Shown one piece after another: positions 50,646-60,689 of a stretch of DNA of 64,000 bases. The stretch comes from Lachnospiraceae bacterium (GTDB lineage: Bacteria > Bacillota > Clostridia > Lachnospirales > Lachnospiraceae). Each line of letters opens with the position of its first letter. Positions within the stretch are counted from its first letter, which is position 1. The notes under the pieces were generated by a model. The model made no database searches, had not been told where the DNA came from, and was given only the letters and a program-made list of their open reading frames with translations. The stretch is taken from NCBI GenBank assembly GCA_003979345.1, contig RYVZ01000019.1, forward strand, positions 1-64,000. Direction: 5' to 3'. Made by a program: the position numbers and the translations under genes.

Positions 50646-50657
50646 TCAAAGCCGGAT

Positions 50658-50685
50658 GAAAAACGTCTGCCTTTTGGCGTTTTTC
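50658..50685 (-). terminator. Terminator of the MutS-like gene
   Basis: GAAAAACG pairs with CGTTTTTC, with an inner GCC/GGC stem. It starts 11 nt after the stop codon; the T-run is part of the stem. Confidence 0.65.
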
Positions 50686-50695
50686 GTAGAATGAT

Positions 50696-52435
50696 TTAGA
50701 TTTTCTTAGCAGGCGTATTTTGACTGCTTAGAAAATCTTCATTCTTTTCACACTCTTGCCACACGCCGGTCGCCACAAACTGTTCGGCAAGCCGCTCCGC
50801 ACGTTCAATGATCTGCTCCTGATAACCCATGATCTCTAAAAGTCTGATCGCGTTTCGTGTTGTCGCGCGTCCGCTGCGCAGTTCATAATTAAAATGAATA
50901 TCACCGTCCGAGACATCCTCCTCAAAATGATAATTATCATAATCCTGCTCCAGCAAATGAGACAGTTCAATATCATGCGTCGCTGCAAAACAGCGCACGC
51001 CGGACTCTGCAAAGTATTTCATGATCTGTGTTGACGCTGCGATCCGCTCCACGGTATTCGTACCGCGCAGCACCTCGTCAATGAAGCAGAATACCGGTTC
51101 TGCCTCTTCCTCCTTCGCCGCGTCCAAAATCCGCTTTAGTGCGCGGATCTCAACCATGTAATAACTCTCGCCAGTGTCTAAATCGTCCCTGAGCGCCATG
51201 GAAGTATATACGCGGCAATACGATGTCTCACAATGCGCGGCAAGCACCGTATTGATGCTTTGTGCCAAAATAGCATTCAACGCAACCGATTTTAAGAACG
51301 TTGATTTTCCAGAAGCGTTCGATCCCGTCACCAGAACGCCTCCTTCCGCCGAGAAGCTGCACGCCACCGGTTGTTCGATCAGCGGATGATACAGCTTTTC
51401 ACACGAAAAACTGCCGTTTGCAAGAAATTGCGGAATACAACAATATGGGAGGCTTTTTCTATATTCCCCCACAATGAGCAGATACTCCAGATATCCTGCC
51501 TGCGTATAGAGCAAATCAATCTCTTTTGTCTTTTTTCGTACTGCCGAAAGCATGGCATTAAACGAGATCAGATTGATATGCGTGATCATTTTGATGTAAT
51601 CCATAAGGGATGACATGATATCTCCCTGCTTGGTATTTGCTTTTGACATAAAAAGAGCATGACGAGTGATCGGGCGCAAATTCTTCACATTGTCCGTCAT
51701 CGTCCGAATATAATCTTCCATCTCCTTCGCAGGATGTTCCGTCAAAGTCTCCACACCGGATATAAAACGGAGTATAAATGCAAAACTGACAAGATATGGC
51801 TCATCTTCACTGTGTTCTTTCAGATAGGTTGCGATTTGATAGATCATCAACATGACAAAGATCGTAAGCCCGACAGACGGTTCCAAAAATAGCGCGGCAG
51901 CCGCCGCGATAACATACAGGAAAAGTGCCAGATAATGTTTGGTGTTTTTTCGCTCACCCAGATTTTCCAGAAAATCCAGGTACTGATAGAGCGAGTACTT
52001 CCCGGTATATCCGATTTTGGCAAACATCATCTGTAAACGCACGCGCTCTTCCTCATGCTCCATAAGATATGAGATCATAGATTCCTCATTCTCGTGCATC
52101 TGCTCTCCTGCCGACATATCAGGACAGCGCAGGCGGTAATATAAATATTCCTCCCCGCAGGAAGAATGCGCATAGTTCACCCTTTGAAAGAGCTTGTCCA
52201 TGTTTAGATCATTCCATGTAATGTCGTCCACTGCATAAGGTTTCCGGTGCTTATCAAAATATCTTCCGATATACGCATAGCGTTCCGGCACTTTTACATG
52301 ATCACGCGGCTGACCGTATTCCGTTCTCAGGCGCTGCTCAAACTCTTTAAGGCGCTTCTTAAAATCCAGCATTCCCTTGAAATAGAAAACGATCAAAAAT
52401 ACAACCAGCACTCCTAAAAAAACAATGACTTCCAT
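50696..52435 (-). CDS. MutS-like membrane-associated ATPase
   Basis: 579 residues. The C-terminal half is a MutS ATPase domain: Walker A GSNASGKST (about 365-373), FLKSVALNAILAQSI, Walker B CFIDEVLRGTN and ATHDIELSHLL. The N-terminal half lacks mismatch-binding domains and instead has a membrane helix at residues 3-20 and a hydrophobic pair near 170-210. This is the stand-alone MutS-related family, not MutS1 or MutS2, and its substrate is unknown. AAGGAG precedes the ATG. Confidence 0.85.
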   Translation of the reverse strand: MEVIVFLGVLVVFLIVFYFKGMLDFKKRLKEFEQRLRTEYGQPRDHVKVPERYAYIGRYFDKHRKPYAVDDITWNDLNMDKLFQRVNYAHSSCGEEYLYYRLRCPDMSAGEQMHENEESMISYLMEHEEERVRLQMMFAKIGYTGKYSLYQYLDFLENLGERKNTKHYLALFLYVIAAAAALFLEPSVGLTIFVMLMIYQIATYLKEHSEDEPYLVSFAFILRFISGVETLTEHPAKEMEDYIRTMTDNVKNLRPITRHALFMSKANTKQGDIMSSLMDYIKMITHINLISFNAMLSAVRKKTKEIDLLYTQAGYLEYLLIVGEYRKSLPYCCIPQFLANGSFSCEKLYHPLIEQPVACSFSAEGGVLVTGSNASGKSTFLKSVALNAILAQSINTVLAAHCETSYCRVYTSMALRDDLDTGESYYMVEIRALKRILDAAKEEEAEPVFCFIDEVLRGTNTVERIAASTQIMKYFAESGVRCFAATHDIELSHLLEQDYDNYHFEEDVSDGDIHFNYELRSGRATTRNAIRLLEIMGYQEQIIERAERLAEQFVATGVWQECEKNEDFLSSQNTPAKKI

Positions 52436-52524
52436 TGATGCTCTCCTTATGCCCTATTTTCACTCCATCATACCGGTTCCTGCCTGATACAAACACCCTG
52501 CGACATGCCCTTCAAGACAAATGC

Positions 52525-53874
52525 TCACTTTCTGCGCACGATCCGGTCCGCAATACGCTCGATTTGTCCGTACAGATCATCCCTGTCCAGATTCAAAAAA
52601 TACTGCCCGTCCTCATACAGAATCCTGCCATCCACCATCGTCATGCGCACGTCCCGCTTACTCCCGCTGTAAACCAGATTCGCCGCAAATTTATCCGGTT
52701 CCAGGTTTCCTTTTTCAGTTGCATGCAGCGGGCGCATTTCCGGCTGCTTCATGTCAATACGGATCACATCGGCTTTCGCGCCTTCTTTCAGAACACCGCA
52801 GTCAGGCAGTCCCATGATACGCGCACCATTGACACAAACCATTTTCAAGATCTGCATCGGCGGGACCGCAGCCGGCTCCTGCTCCCGCCATTTAGCAAGC
52901 ACGGACAGTAAATACATTTCCTTAAAGAAATCCAGCCCGTTATTGCTCGCCGGCCCGTCCGTACCGACCGCGACACAGATTCCTCTCTTTACAAGTTCTT
53001 TTACCGGTGCAATGCCGCTCATAAGCTTCATATTAGACGCCGGATTTGTCACGACACCAACGCCTTTCCGTGCCAGAATTTCCATATCTTCTTCGGAAAT
53101 ATGCACGCAGTGATACCCGGCACCCCCATACTCAAACATACCGATAGCTGAAAGGAATTGAACCGGCGACATGCCGTGGCGCTTTCTGCATTCTTCCACT
53201 TCCTTTTCGGTCTCCGATAAATGCATATACACGGGCGCCCTGTATTTTTCAGATAAAGCTGCGATTTCTTCAAGCAGTTTTTTGTCCGTGGTGTACTCAG
53301 CATGAAAGCCGAGCCGGTATCCTATCAGCGGATGCAGCTCATTCAGCCGCAGAAAATAATCCTCAAGCTGCGATACAGAATGCGTAAAATTGTTAACCGT
53401 TCCGCACTGGACACAGCGCATGCCGGTTTCAATAAACGCCCCGGCGGTCTCATCCGGCGCCAGATACATATCGAACACTGACGTGATACCGCCGGATACA
53501 TACTCCATAATAGCAAGTTTGGTTAATATCTGAATATCCTGCGGCGTCAGCAATGCCTCGCGCGGAAATATCTGCTGATTCAGCCATTCGGAAAGAGGCA
53601 GATCGTCTGCCGCGGAGCGCAGAAGCGTCATGCCGGAGTGCGCATGCGCGTTTTGAAATCCCGGCATCAACACATCTCCCGCACAGTCGATCTCACGGTC
53701 AAACCCATGCGGCAATACCCCGCATTGCTCCATCAGCCATGCCCTCTCCCTGTCATCCGCAGGCTGGCCGACGTAGACGATCCGGTCATCACGAACCCAC
53801 AGCTCGTGTCTTTCATATTCCTCCTCCTGTTCTTCCATCGTCAGCACAAATGCATGAAAAAAACGCAGATTCAC
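52525..53874 (-). CDS. Amidohydrolase, SAH/MTA deaminase type
   Basis: 449 residues, GTG start. Metal-dependent amidohydrolase with HAHSG (HxH), GFHAEYT, YMHLSETEKEV, HCVHISEEDME and VGTDGPASNNGLDFFKEM, the set found in S-adenosylhomocysteine / methylthioadenosine deaminases. GTG 53874 is chosen since AGGGGG is 7 nt upstream; GTG 53880 is too close to that site. Placed after purine nucleoside phosphorylase and cytidine deaminase genes, it fits a nucleoside salvage group. Confidence 0.87.
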   Translation of the reverse strand: MNLRFFHAFVLTMEEQEEEYERHELWVRDDRIVYVGQPADDRERAWLMEQCGVLPHGFDREIDCAGDVLMPGFQNAHAHSGMTLLRSAADDLPLSEWLNQQIFPREALLTPQDIQILTKLAIMEYVSGGITSVFDMYLAPDETAGAFIETGMRCVQCGTVNNFTHSVSQLEDYFLRLNELHPLIGYRLGFHAEYTTDKKLLEEIAALSEKYRAPVYMHLSETEKEVEECRKRHGMSPVQFLSAIGMFEYGGAGYHCVHISEEDMEILARKGVGVVTNPASNMKLMSGIAPVKELVKRGICVAVGTDGPASNNGLDFFKEMYLLSVLAKWREQEPAAVPPMQILKMVCVNGARIMGLPDCGVLKEGAKADVIRIDMKQPEMRPLHATEKGNLEPDKFAANLVYSGSKRDVRMTMVDGRILYEDGQYFLNLDRDDLYGQIERIADRIVRRK

Positions 53875-53952
53875 CGGCACACCCCCTTTTCAAAGCCGGA
53901 ACCGTTTTCTGTTTATTCCTACGGCAAAGAGCCAGGCGCCGCCCGACCGCCT

Positions 53953-54375
53953 TTACGCAAGCTGGGCCGGTCCGAAGCTCTCCGGCAGCAGTTCACCGAG
54001 CGTCCATTCCCTGTAATCTTCTTCAGAACGCGCACAGATTACAACAAATTGTGACACTTCAACAAACTCACGCAATACCTGACGGCAGACGCCGCACGGA
54101 TATGCATAGTCACCCGACGGTTTCTCTTCTTTTCCCCCAACGACTGCAATTGCCTGAAAAGTCCGGCAGCCCTCGGATACAGCCTTAAAAACTGCCGTAC
54201 GCTCCGCACAGTTCGTTGGCGTGTAAGCAGCATTCTCAATATTGCATCCCCTGAAGATCCTGCCGTCTTCCGCAAGCAGCGCCGCACCGACACGATAACC
54301 GGAATACGGACTGTAAGAATTCTCCCGCGCTAAAAGCGCCTCTCTGATCAATTGCTTTTTTTGTTGTTCTGTCAC
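53953..54375 (-). CDS. cdd: Cytidine deaminase
   Basis: 140 residues, GTG start with GGAGG 7 nt upstream. Zinc and catalytic motifs are NCAERTAVF (CAE) and PCGVCRQVL (PCxxC). It deaminates cytidine and deoxycytidine to uridine forms in pyrimidine salvage. The start overlaps the stop of the phosphorylase gene (GTGA). Confidence 0.94.
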   Translation of the reverse strand: MTEQQKKQLIREALLARENSYSPYSGYRVGAALLAEDGRIFRGCNIENAAYTPTNCAERTAVFKAVSEGCRTFQAIAVVGGKEEKPSGDYAYPCGVCRQVLREFVEVSQFVVICARSEEDYREWTLGELLPESFGPAQLA

Positions 54376-55202
54376 ACAAAATCCTCCACACAGGCACTGA
54401 CAAGTGTCTCAAAAAGCGGTGCCGTCGCTTTCCCCGCCGCCTGTACTTCTTCATGTGACAGCGGATGTTTACTGATACCCGCCGCCAGATTGCAGATGCA
54501 GGAAATGCCGCAGATCCTCATTCCCATATGTTTTGCCGCGATCGCTTCTACGACCGTGCTCATACCGACTGCGTCCACACCGAGCTGCTTTAACATCATG
54601 ATCTCTGCGGGAGACTCGAATGAGGGGCCGGTCAATTGCGCATAGACTCCCTCCTTGAGCAGAATGCCGCGCGAAGAGGCATTTTTACGAATCAGGCGTG
54701 CCAGTTCGTGGTCATACACCTCCGTCATATCCGGAAACCGTTCTCCCAGTTCATCAATATTTTTTCCAATCAGCGGATTCGGCGCAAAACAGGAAATATG
54801 GTCGCGGATCAGCATAAAATCACCCGCCGCCATACCGTCCTGCAGTCCGCCTGATGCGTTCGTTAAAAAAAGAATCTTCGCGCCCATAAGCTTCATCAGC
54901 CGGATCGGGAGCACCACATCGGAAATATCATATCCCTCATAATAATGTACGCGCCCCTGCATACAGACGACCGGAACCGCGCCGACATAGCCGAACAGGA
55001 ACTGCCCTTTATGTCCCGCAACGGTAGATACCGGAAAGCCCTCGATCTCCTGATAGGGAATCGCGGTCTCCAGCCTGATCTTTTCCCCGTAATTACCGAG
55101 CCCCGATCCGAGCACCAGTGCGACTTTCGGCATAAAGTCCGTTTTCTTGCGGATACACGCAAGACAGTTCATCAGTTTTTCGTAGATTTCATTCTCTGTC
55201 AT
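54372..55202 (-). CDS. Purine-nucleoside phosphorylase
   Basis: 276 residues, the trimeric PNP type. Phosphate-binding VLGSGLGNYGEKI, GHKGQFLFGYVG, MQGRVHYYEGYD, LTNASGG, QLTGPSFESPAEI and VGMSTVVEAIAAKHMG are all present. It cleaves inosine and guanosine with phosphate. The start at 55202 has GGAGG 6 nt upstream. First gene of the salvage group PNP - cdd - deaminase. Confidence 0.94.
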   Translation of the reverse strand: MTENEIYEKLMNCLACIRKKTDFMPKVALVLGSGLGNYGEKIRLETAIPYQEIEGFPVSTVAGHKGQFLFGYVGAVPVVCMQGRVHYYEGYDISDVVLPIRLMKLMGAKILFLTNASGGLQDGMAAGDFMLIRDHISCFAPNPLIGKNIDELGERFPDMTEVYDHELARLIRKNASSRGILLKEGVYAQLTGPSFESPAEIMMLKQLGVDAVGMSTVVEAIAAKHMGMRICGISCICNLAAGISKHPLSHEEVQAAGKATAPLFETLVSACVEDFV

Positions 55203-55328
55203 AATCATCCTCCATACCGGAGCATATTCACACAGGCATGTAAACCGGATATCAGATTTAGCTCTGCGGTTCAAATTCGTGGCTCCGGCACAAATTTTAT
55301 CCTGCCGCACAGCAGCCATGCCTGCTGT

Positions 55329-56456
55329 TTACTTCGCCGCAAGATATGCTTTGAGATAGCTCGTGAGCACCCCTGCCGCTGCTTCATGACTCTTCTTTCC
55401 CGGATGTTCGCGGGAACCAACCGTTTCCGCAGTCGTATCCGGTAACAGCACAAACGCTACATTCGTGTCCTCTGACTTCGCACTGTAGGTATGTATTGCA
55501 TGCCCGATCAGATTTATCATCGGTGCGCCGATCATCCCGTATGTCCAGACCAAATGTGCGTCAGGATGATATTTTCGCAATTTGTACAGAAAGTCAATAA
55601 CCGCCTGCTCAAAACGCTGCGCATCTTCTTTTACAAAAGAACCATCGTCATTCCTATGCTGCTTAAAGGTCTGTCCGGTCGTTTCATCCCGCCATTCCGG
55701 CTGTTCAAACGCAGACATATCGTTTGTTCCGAGATTGATCACGACTGCATCCGGCTGCCAGGATGAAAAGTCATAGTCCGCGCCAGCACCGAGCGCCTCA
55801 TTGCGCGCGCCTTTTAATACGCCGCATACTTTCTCATAATAAAGCGGAAGTGCGTGGCGCGGGTCATTGTCCCATCCGGTCAACGTCCCCCAGCCGCTCT
55901 GCGACAGGATATGGCATTCCGCATCGCAGGCATCGCTGACAAGCGTTGCATAATCATGGACACTTGAAAAGAACATAGAAATCCAGTCCCACTCTTTTTT
56001 CGCGCCGATCGTCCCCTCGCCGGAAGTAATGCTGTCTCCGATAAACTCCAGTTTATATTTTCGCCCCTCAACCGGATGAAGGCTTCCGTCCGTGCGGATA
56101 CCACGGATCAAAAAACATGCGCCGTCATCATCCGACATTGCCTGCACATCCTTCATCAGACGGACATTCTTTATTTCCTGCGGATTCATATTGCGGAACA
56201 GACAAATTTCACTGCGCCCTTTCGGCAGCATCTGACGACTGACATGCGCGCCGTTTACAAGCACGCTCATCCACTGTTCATGGCAGTCGTAATCGGTCTC
56301 AACATCCACCCAAAGTTCAGACGCCTGAACATTTAACTCTATGCCGGAACCTGTCCAAAACAGCGCAAGCGGGTCAAGCCTTCCGCTGCTTCTTCCCCAT
56401 ATTCTCATATTGACCGTTCCAATTTCGGAAAGCTGATAGGTCATCTGTTCACTCAT
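55329..56456 (-). CDS. SGNH/GDSL esterase, CE2-like
   Basis: 375 residues. The N-terminal beta-rich domain (1-130) is followed by an SGNH hydrolase domain with block I FIGDSITSGEG, block III NLGTND and block V HPGKKSHEAAA (catalytic His). The order is that of carbohydrate esterase family 2, which deacetylates xylan or other glycans. No signal peptide is visible, so it likely acts on imported oligosaccharides. The start at 56456 has AAAGGAG 6 nt upstream. Confidence 0.85.
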   Translation of the reverse strand: MSEQMTYQLSEIGTVNMRIWGRSSGRLDPLALFWTGSGIELNVQASELWVDVETDYDCHEQWMSVLVNGAHVSRQMLPKGRSEICLFRNMNPQEIKNVRLMKDVQAMSDDDGACFLIRGIRTDGSLHPVEGRKYKLEFIGDSITSGEGTIGAKKEWDWISMFFSSVHDYATLVSDACDAECHILSQSGWGTLTGWDNDPRHALPLYYEKVCGVLKGARNEALGAGADYDFSSWQPDAVVINLGTNDMSAFEQPEWRDETTGQTFKQHRNDDGSFVKEDAQRFEQAVIDFLYKLRKYHPDAHLVWTYGMIGAPMINLIGHAIHTYSAKSEDTNVAFVLLPDTTAETVGSREHPGKKSHEAAAGVLTSYLKAYLAAK

Positions 56457-56621
56457 ACCGTACTCCTTTCTAAGTTCTTCCATTTCCTCTTCTTAGACTT
56501 TTCCCAATCGCCTGCTGCCATCTTATAGATGATACCATTATACCCAATCTGCCCTTTCGTTTCAATCATTCCACAAGAAATAATCAGCAATCTCCACGCC
56601 GTTTTGAACACAATAAACAGA

Positions 56622-56649
56622 CAGCCCGGCGCTAACTTACGCCGGGCTG
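56622..56649 (-). terminator. Terminator after the acetyltransferase gene
   Basis: CAGCCCGGCG pairs with CGCCGGGCTG around an 8-nt loop. On minus a broken T-run (TCTGTTTATTG) follows. The stop codon of the gene is at 56706. Confidence 0.65.
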
Positions 56650-56705
56650 CCCGTTTCTATGATATGAAAAATAAGGAGGCTTGTGGACTGACAACCTAAA
56701 AATCC

Positions 56706-57461
56706 TTACCTGTAAACTTTGAATCCCATCGACTGGTAGATTCTTCGCGCCGCCGCGTCAACGGCACGAACCGTAACGATGAACGCACCATCGGAAAAAG
56801 CATCCGTTACGGCTTTCTCACATACTGCTTTTGCAAACCCTCTTCTGCGCATTTCAGGAATTGTGGCAACAAATTCAAGGGATACGGCTCCATGATCGTT
56901 CATAGTCGCAGCTATAGAAACCGGTGTGTTGCCATGGTACAAGATATAGCATTTCATCAGTCCTTCTTCACACAGATGATAATGGTACACAGGATGCATG
57001 TCTGGTTTTCCTCCTGCCAGAACATCATTTGCAATACGTGCCCACACCGCAAACTCTTCGGCTGTACGTACCTGAATGATTTCATCGTTCCCTTCCTGAT
57101 ATTCTCTTTTTTCTTCGAGAAGAAGCGCCAGATAAGATTCGCCGTCCTCATCATACTCCGTCTGATCATGCTTACCTTCTTTTCCCGAGAATAAAGAAGC
57201 AGTCTCAGCGGATATCAGCAGATCAAGCCAGATTGGCATCTGCATGGCTTTCATTTCATCAATGACCATCTTTTTCTGTTCAGTCGGAAGATCTTCAATA
57301 TGAACACGATATATAAAAGAAATACCATGTTCTCCCTCTTTGGGTTTCACGTATGAGTAAAATTCCGTATCTACTTTTTGCATATGGACCGCCTCTCCAA
57401 ATAAGCTGACGTAAAAATCGGCCCCGCTGCTGATATATTGCTTGATTTCTCTGTCTGTCAT
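56706..57461 (-). CDS. GNAT family N-acetyltransferase, two-part
   Basis: 251 residues. The C-terminal half is a GNAT domain (YILYHGNTPVSIAATMNDHGAVSLEFVATIPEMRRRGFAKAVCEKA, with the acetyl-CoA loop RRRGFA). The N-terminal 120 residues resemble a degenerate second GNAT-like half. The start at 57461 has AAGGA 8 nt upstream. Substrate unknown. Confidence 0.83.
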   Translation of the reverse strand: MTDREIKQYISSGADFYVSLFGEAVHMQKVDTEFYSYVKPKEGEHGISFIYRVHIEDLPTEQKKMVIDEMKAMQMPIWLDLLISAETASLFSGKEGKHDQTEYDEDGESYLALLLEEKREYQEGNDEIIQVRTAEEFAVWARIANDVLAGGKPDMHPVYHYHLCEEGLMKCYILYHGNTPVSIAATMNDHGAVSLEFVATIPEMRRRGFAKAVCEKAVTDAFSDGAFIVTVRAVDAAARRIYQSMGFKVYR

Positions 57462-57570
57462 AATCTGCATCCTTTTATCATCTGAATCGTTCTGTAACAC
57501 AGCCTATCAAAAAATCAATCGTTGATGTACCTTTTGACACGAATGGTCATTTATATGCACGAACGGTTTC

Positions 57571-58305
57571 TTATGCATTCAGGGGGATCATGATCTCAGT
57601 AGCAAAAATTCCCTCCTCGTTCTGCCTGTTCACATACCCGCCATATTTCTCTGCAATGCGGTCAACTCGGAAAATACCATAGCCGTGGGAATCTCCCTGC
57701 TTCGTTGTCAGGTATTTCCCTCCCGATTTTCTGACTTCTCCTGCCGAATTCTGTACCGACAAGTAAAACTGATTTTTGATCGCTCCGATATATACCCTCA
57801 GAAAGCGCTCTGTCTGCGGAAGCTTTGCACATGCCTCCAGCGCATTGTCAAGCAGGTTTCCCATAACCGCGCATAATTCCACATCGGAGAGCCGGATTTT
57901 TGCCGGAATCCCCGCCTTCACATTCGTCCAGACCCCCATTTTCTCCGCAGTGGTAAGTTTGGTATTGAGCACGGCATCCGCCATAACGTTCCCTGTTTTG
58001 ACGACCGTATCGACCACATTCAGATCTTCCGCAAGCTCTGAAAGGTACTGATCCAGCGCGTCATAATTCCCCTCTGCGAGCTGGATTTTCATATTTTGAA
58101 TATGGTTACGGTAATCATGCCGCCAGCCCCTGACCTGTTTATACATATTCTGTGTCTCGCGGATCTGATTTTCGATCAGCTCACTTTGAAAGCGCTCAAT
58201 ACGACGGTCAATCAAACGATACAGGATCCGTCTCAGAATAAAAAATCCGGCAGTAAAAATTACCAATGCCAACAATAAAATCACCGCTGCTACTATGAAA
58301 TTCAT
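57571..58305 (-). CDS. GHKL sensor histidine kinase (AgrC-like)
   Basis: 244 residues. A single N-terminal helix (5-28) replaces the multi-helix sensor of AgrC. It is followed by the dimerisation box WRHDYRNH (61-68, phospho-His 63) and a GHKL ATPase domain (GNLLDNALEACAKL; GYGIFRVDRIAEKYGG). The HATPase is typical of peptide-sensing kinases, but the sensor here is minimal. It overlaps its LytTR regulator gene by 4 nt. Confidence 0.88.
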   Translation of the reverse strand: MNFIVAAVILLLALVIFTAGFFILRRILYRLIDRRIERFQSELIENQIRETQNMYKQVRGWRHDYRNHIQNMKIQLAEGNYDALDQYLSELAEDLNVVDTVVKTGNVMADAVLNTKLTTAEKMGVWTNVKAGIPAKIRLSDVELCAVMGNLLDNALEACAKLPQTERFLRVYIGAIKNQFYLSVQNSAGEVRKSGGKYLTTKQGDSHGYGIFRVDRIAEKYGGYVNRQNEEGIFATEIMIPLNA

Positions 58306-59036
58306 GTCCGTATTCCGTCCCCTTTCCTTACTTTGTCCCCGCCCGTATAGTATTCGATGAATTGCCTGTTCACATCCTTATACAGCCGCCTCGACAATGG
58401 AATTTCTTCTCCACCGTCCAATGTAACCGCTGTTTTGGAAATACTGCGGACAAATTTCAGATTCACAAGATAGGAACGGTGGGAACGGATGAATCCCCTG
58501 ATATTTTCAAACCCGCCGATGCTGTCCTTACAGTCCAGCACGGTTTTATCCGCTAAATGAACCTCTGTATTTCTGCCAAAAGCTTCGATAAAAACGATAT
58601 TCCCGACAGCAACGTGTACTTTCTTTTCAGCGGCAGAAATGAGAATCTCATCACGTATCTCCCGCCTTCTGACATAACGGTCAAGAACTGAAAACAGTTT
58701 TTCTTTTTCCACGGGTTTTAACAGATAGTGAAGTGCCTCCACATCATATCCCTCTGACATGAATTCAGAATATCCGGTTATAAATAAAACGGGCAGTTTA
58801 TCTCCCTCTGCGCGAAGCTTTTTTGCAAGTTCTATTCCGTTTATCCCATTCATCTCGATATCAAGGAGCAACAGATCACACGGTCTGTCCGCATACTCAA
58901 ATAAAAACTGCTCCGCGCTCTCGTAACCCGCAATATTGACCGCGAACGGCTTGTCCGATGCCCACTCACCGATCAGCCTCCTCAAATAAGTGATCTGATC
59001 TTCCTCATCATCGCAAAGTGCGATCGTGACAGACAT
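58302..59036 (-). CDS. LytTR-family response regulator
   Basis: 244 residues. Receiver with D59 (LLLLDIEMNG), acidic pair DD at 9-10 and Lys in LLKPVEKEK, then a LytTR DNA-binding domain from about 140 (EKKVHVAVGNIVFIEAFGRNTEVHLADKTV...FIRSHRSYLVNLKFVRSI). The start at 59036 has GGGAGG 8 nt upstream. It forms a two-gene operon with the GHKL kinase. No AIP peptide or AgrB gene is in the window. Confidence 0.92.
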   Translation of the reverse strand: MSVTIALCDDEEDQITYLRRLIGEWASDKPFAVNIAGYESAEQFLFEYADRPCDLLLLDIEMNGINGIELAKKLRAEGDKLPVLFITGYSEFMSEGYDVEALHYLLKPVEKEKLFSVLDRYVRRREIRDEILISAAEKKVHVAVGNIVFIEAFGRNTEVHLADKTVLDCKDSIGGFENIRGFIRSHRSYLVNLKFVRSISKTAVTLDGGEEIPLSRRLYKDVNRQFIEYYTGGDKVRKGDGIRT

Positions 59037-59191
59037 TGTGAACACCTCCCTTCTCCATCTGCCTGTATCTAAGCTCCCGCAGTGATCCGGCTCTTTGACC
59101 TCCGCTGGCAATGAGCATTTTTGAAATACCTTTTCATATTATCAGATTTCGCAAACTCTGTCATTGACTTTTTGAATAATAAAAGACGCTT

Positions 59192-59236
59192 AAAAAAGGC
59201 AGTACAGCCCCTTTCACCGGGGTTATACCGCCTTTT
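59192..59236 (-). terminator. Terminator of the purine permease gene
   Basis: AAAAGGC with GCCTTTT, GTA with TAC, and CCCC with CGGGG stack into one interrupted stem, followed on minus by TTTTTTAAG. It starts 23 nt after the stop codon. Confidence 0.8.
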
Positions 59237-59258
59237 CTAAATTACTTTCTGCTCCTTT

Positions 59259-60656
59259 TTAGTGCGTGACAAAGAACATCACCGTAAACAGAATTCCAAT
59301 CACCCATGTTCCGATCTTGATATCTTTTACTTTTCCGGTAAACAGCTTAATAAAGATATAAGAAATCAGACCAAACGCGATACCGTAGCTGATATTGTAG
59401 GTCATCGGCATCATGGCAACCGCCATAAACGCCGGAACCGCGGCCTCAATATCCTTCCAGTCGATCTCTCTGACACAGTTCATCATCAGAATACCGACGT
59501 AGATGAGCGCCGCCGCCGTCGCCGCACCCGGAATCAGCTTTGCGATCGGGCTTAAGAACATCGCAATAAAGAAGAACGCACCCGTCGCGATCGCTGCAAG
59601 ACCGGTTCTGCCGCCCTCTGCCACGCCTGCGGAAGATTCCACAAACGTTGTCACCGTCGAGGTACCGCAGACAGCGCCGCAGGTCGTAGCAACCGCATCC
59701 GCAAGCATTGCCTTATCCATGTTCGGTACTTCGCCATCTTTCGTGAGAAGCCCGCCCCTTGCGCAGGCACCGTAGAGCGTGCCGAGCGTATCAAACATAT
59801 CGACCATACAGAATGCAAGCGCTGTCGTCGCGATCAGCACGATCAGCTCCAAAGAGCTGTGGCCTTCAAGATAGGCGGAAAAATCAAAGCCTTCCGTGAA
59901 TACCTTTATGAATGCCTGAGAAAAGAAGTCCCCGAACGCACCGACCGGATTCATGCTGAAATTAGCGCCGAATCCGTCGTAAAAACCGGAGATCGTAAAA
60001 CCAAGTACATAGTAGACAACCGAGCCTCCGAGAATTCCCCAGAGTACGGAGCCTCTGATCTTCTTGATGGACATTACCGCGATCGCGATCAGCGAAAAGA
60101 TCGTGACCAGGAGCGGCATCACACTCGCCCATGTAGCCGTACCGTTAAATACATTAAAGCTCGCAAGAGATACGCAGGTCGATGCATTGTTTACGACCAG
60201 CCCGGCATTCTGAAGACCGATAAATGCGATAAACAGTCCGATACCAGCCGGAATCGCAATGCGCACGCATTTCGGGATCGCCTCGAATATCTTTTTGCGA
60301 AGACCTGTCATCGTTAGCACAATAAAAATAATACCGTCAAGCAGAACGAGCAGCAGCGCATTGGCATACGTTAAACCGAATCCAAAGCATACCGTATAGA
60401 CAAAAAATGCATTAAGTCCCATACCGGATGCCTGCGCGAGAGGCAGATTCGCCAAAAGACCGATCAGAACCGTACCGATGACTGCGGAAATTGCCGTTGC
60501 GATATAGATCGCATCAAAGGATACCGTGCCGAGCTCAGCGAACATGCCGGGATTGACGAGCAGGATGTACGCCATTGCCATAAAGGTCGTCAAGCCCGCG
60601 AGAACTTCGGTTCTCACCGTAGAGCCGTTCTCTTTCACTTTGAAAAATTTTTCCAT
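59259..60656 (-). CDS. NCS2-family purine permease (PbuG/AzgA type)
   Basis: 465 residues with 12-14 membrane helices. Typical segments are TFMAMAYILLVNPGMF, QASGMGLNAFFVYTVCFG, IPAGIGLFIAFIGLQNAG, FCMVDMFDTLGTLYG and the quad STVTTFVESSAGVAEGGRTG. Members import hypoxanthine, guanine or adenine with protons. GGGAGA precedes the ATG. A structured leader (60690-60740) is present but does not match the purine riboswitch. Confidence 0.93.
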   Translation of the reverse strand: MEKFFKVKENGSTVRTEVLAGLTTFMAMAYILLVNPGMFAELGTVSFDAIYIATAISAVIGTVLIGLLANLPLAQASGMGLNAFFVYTVCFGFGLTYANALLLVLLDGIIFIVLTMTGLRKKIFEAIPKCVRIAIPAGIGLFIAFIGLQNAGLVVNNASTCVSLASFNVFNGTATWASVMPLLVTIFSLIAIAVMSIKKIRGSVLWGILGGSVVYYVLGFTISGFYDGFGANFSMNPVGAFGDFFSQAFIKVFTEGFDFSAYLEGHSSLELIVLIATTALAFCMVDMFDTLGTLYGACARGGLLTKDGEVPNMDKAMLADAVATTCGAVCGTSTVTTFVESSAGVAEGGRTGLAAIATGAFFFIAMFLSPIAKLIPGAATAAALIYVGILMMNCVREIDWKDIEAAVPAFMAVAMMPMTYNISYGIAFGLISYIFIKLFTGKVKDIKIGTWVIGILFTVMFFVTH

Positions 60657-60689
60657 TTGTTCTCTCCCTTTCCTATGTATTGTGGAATA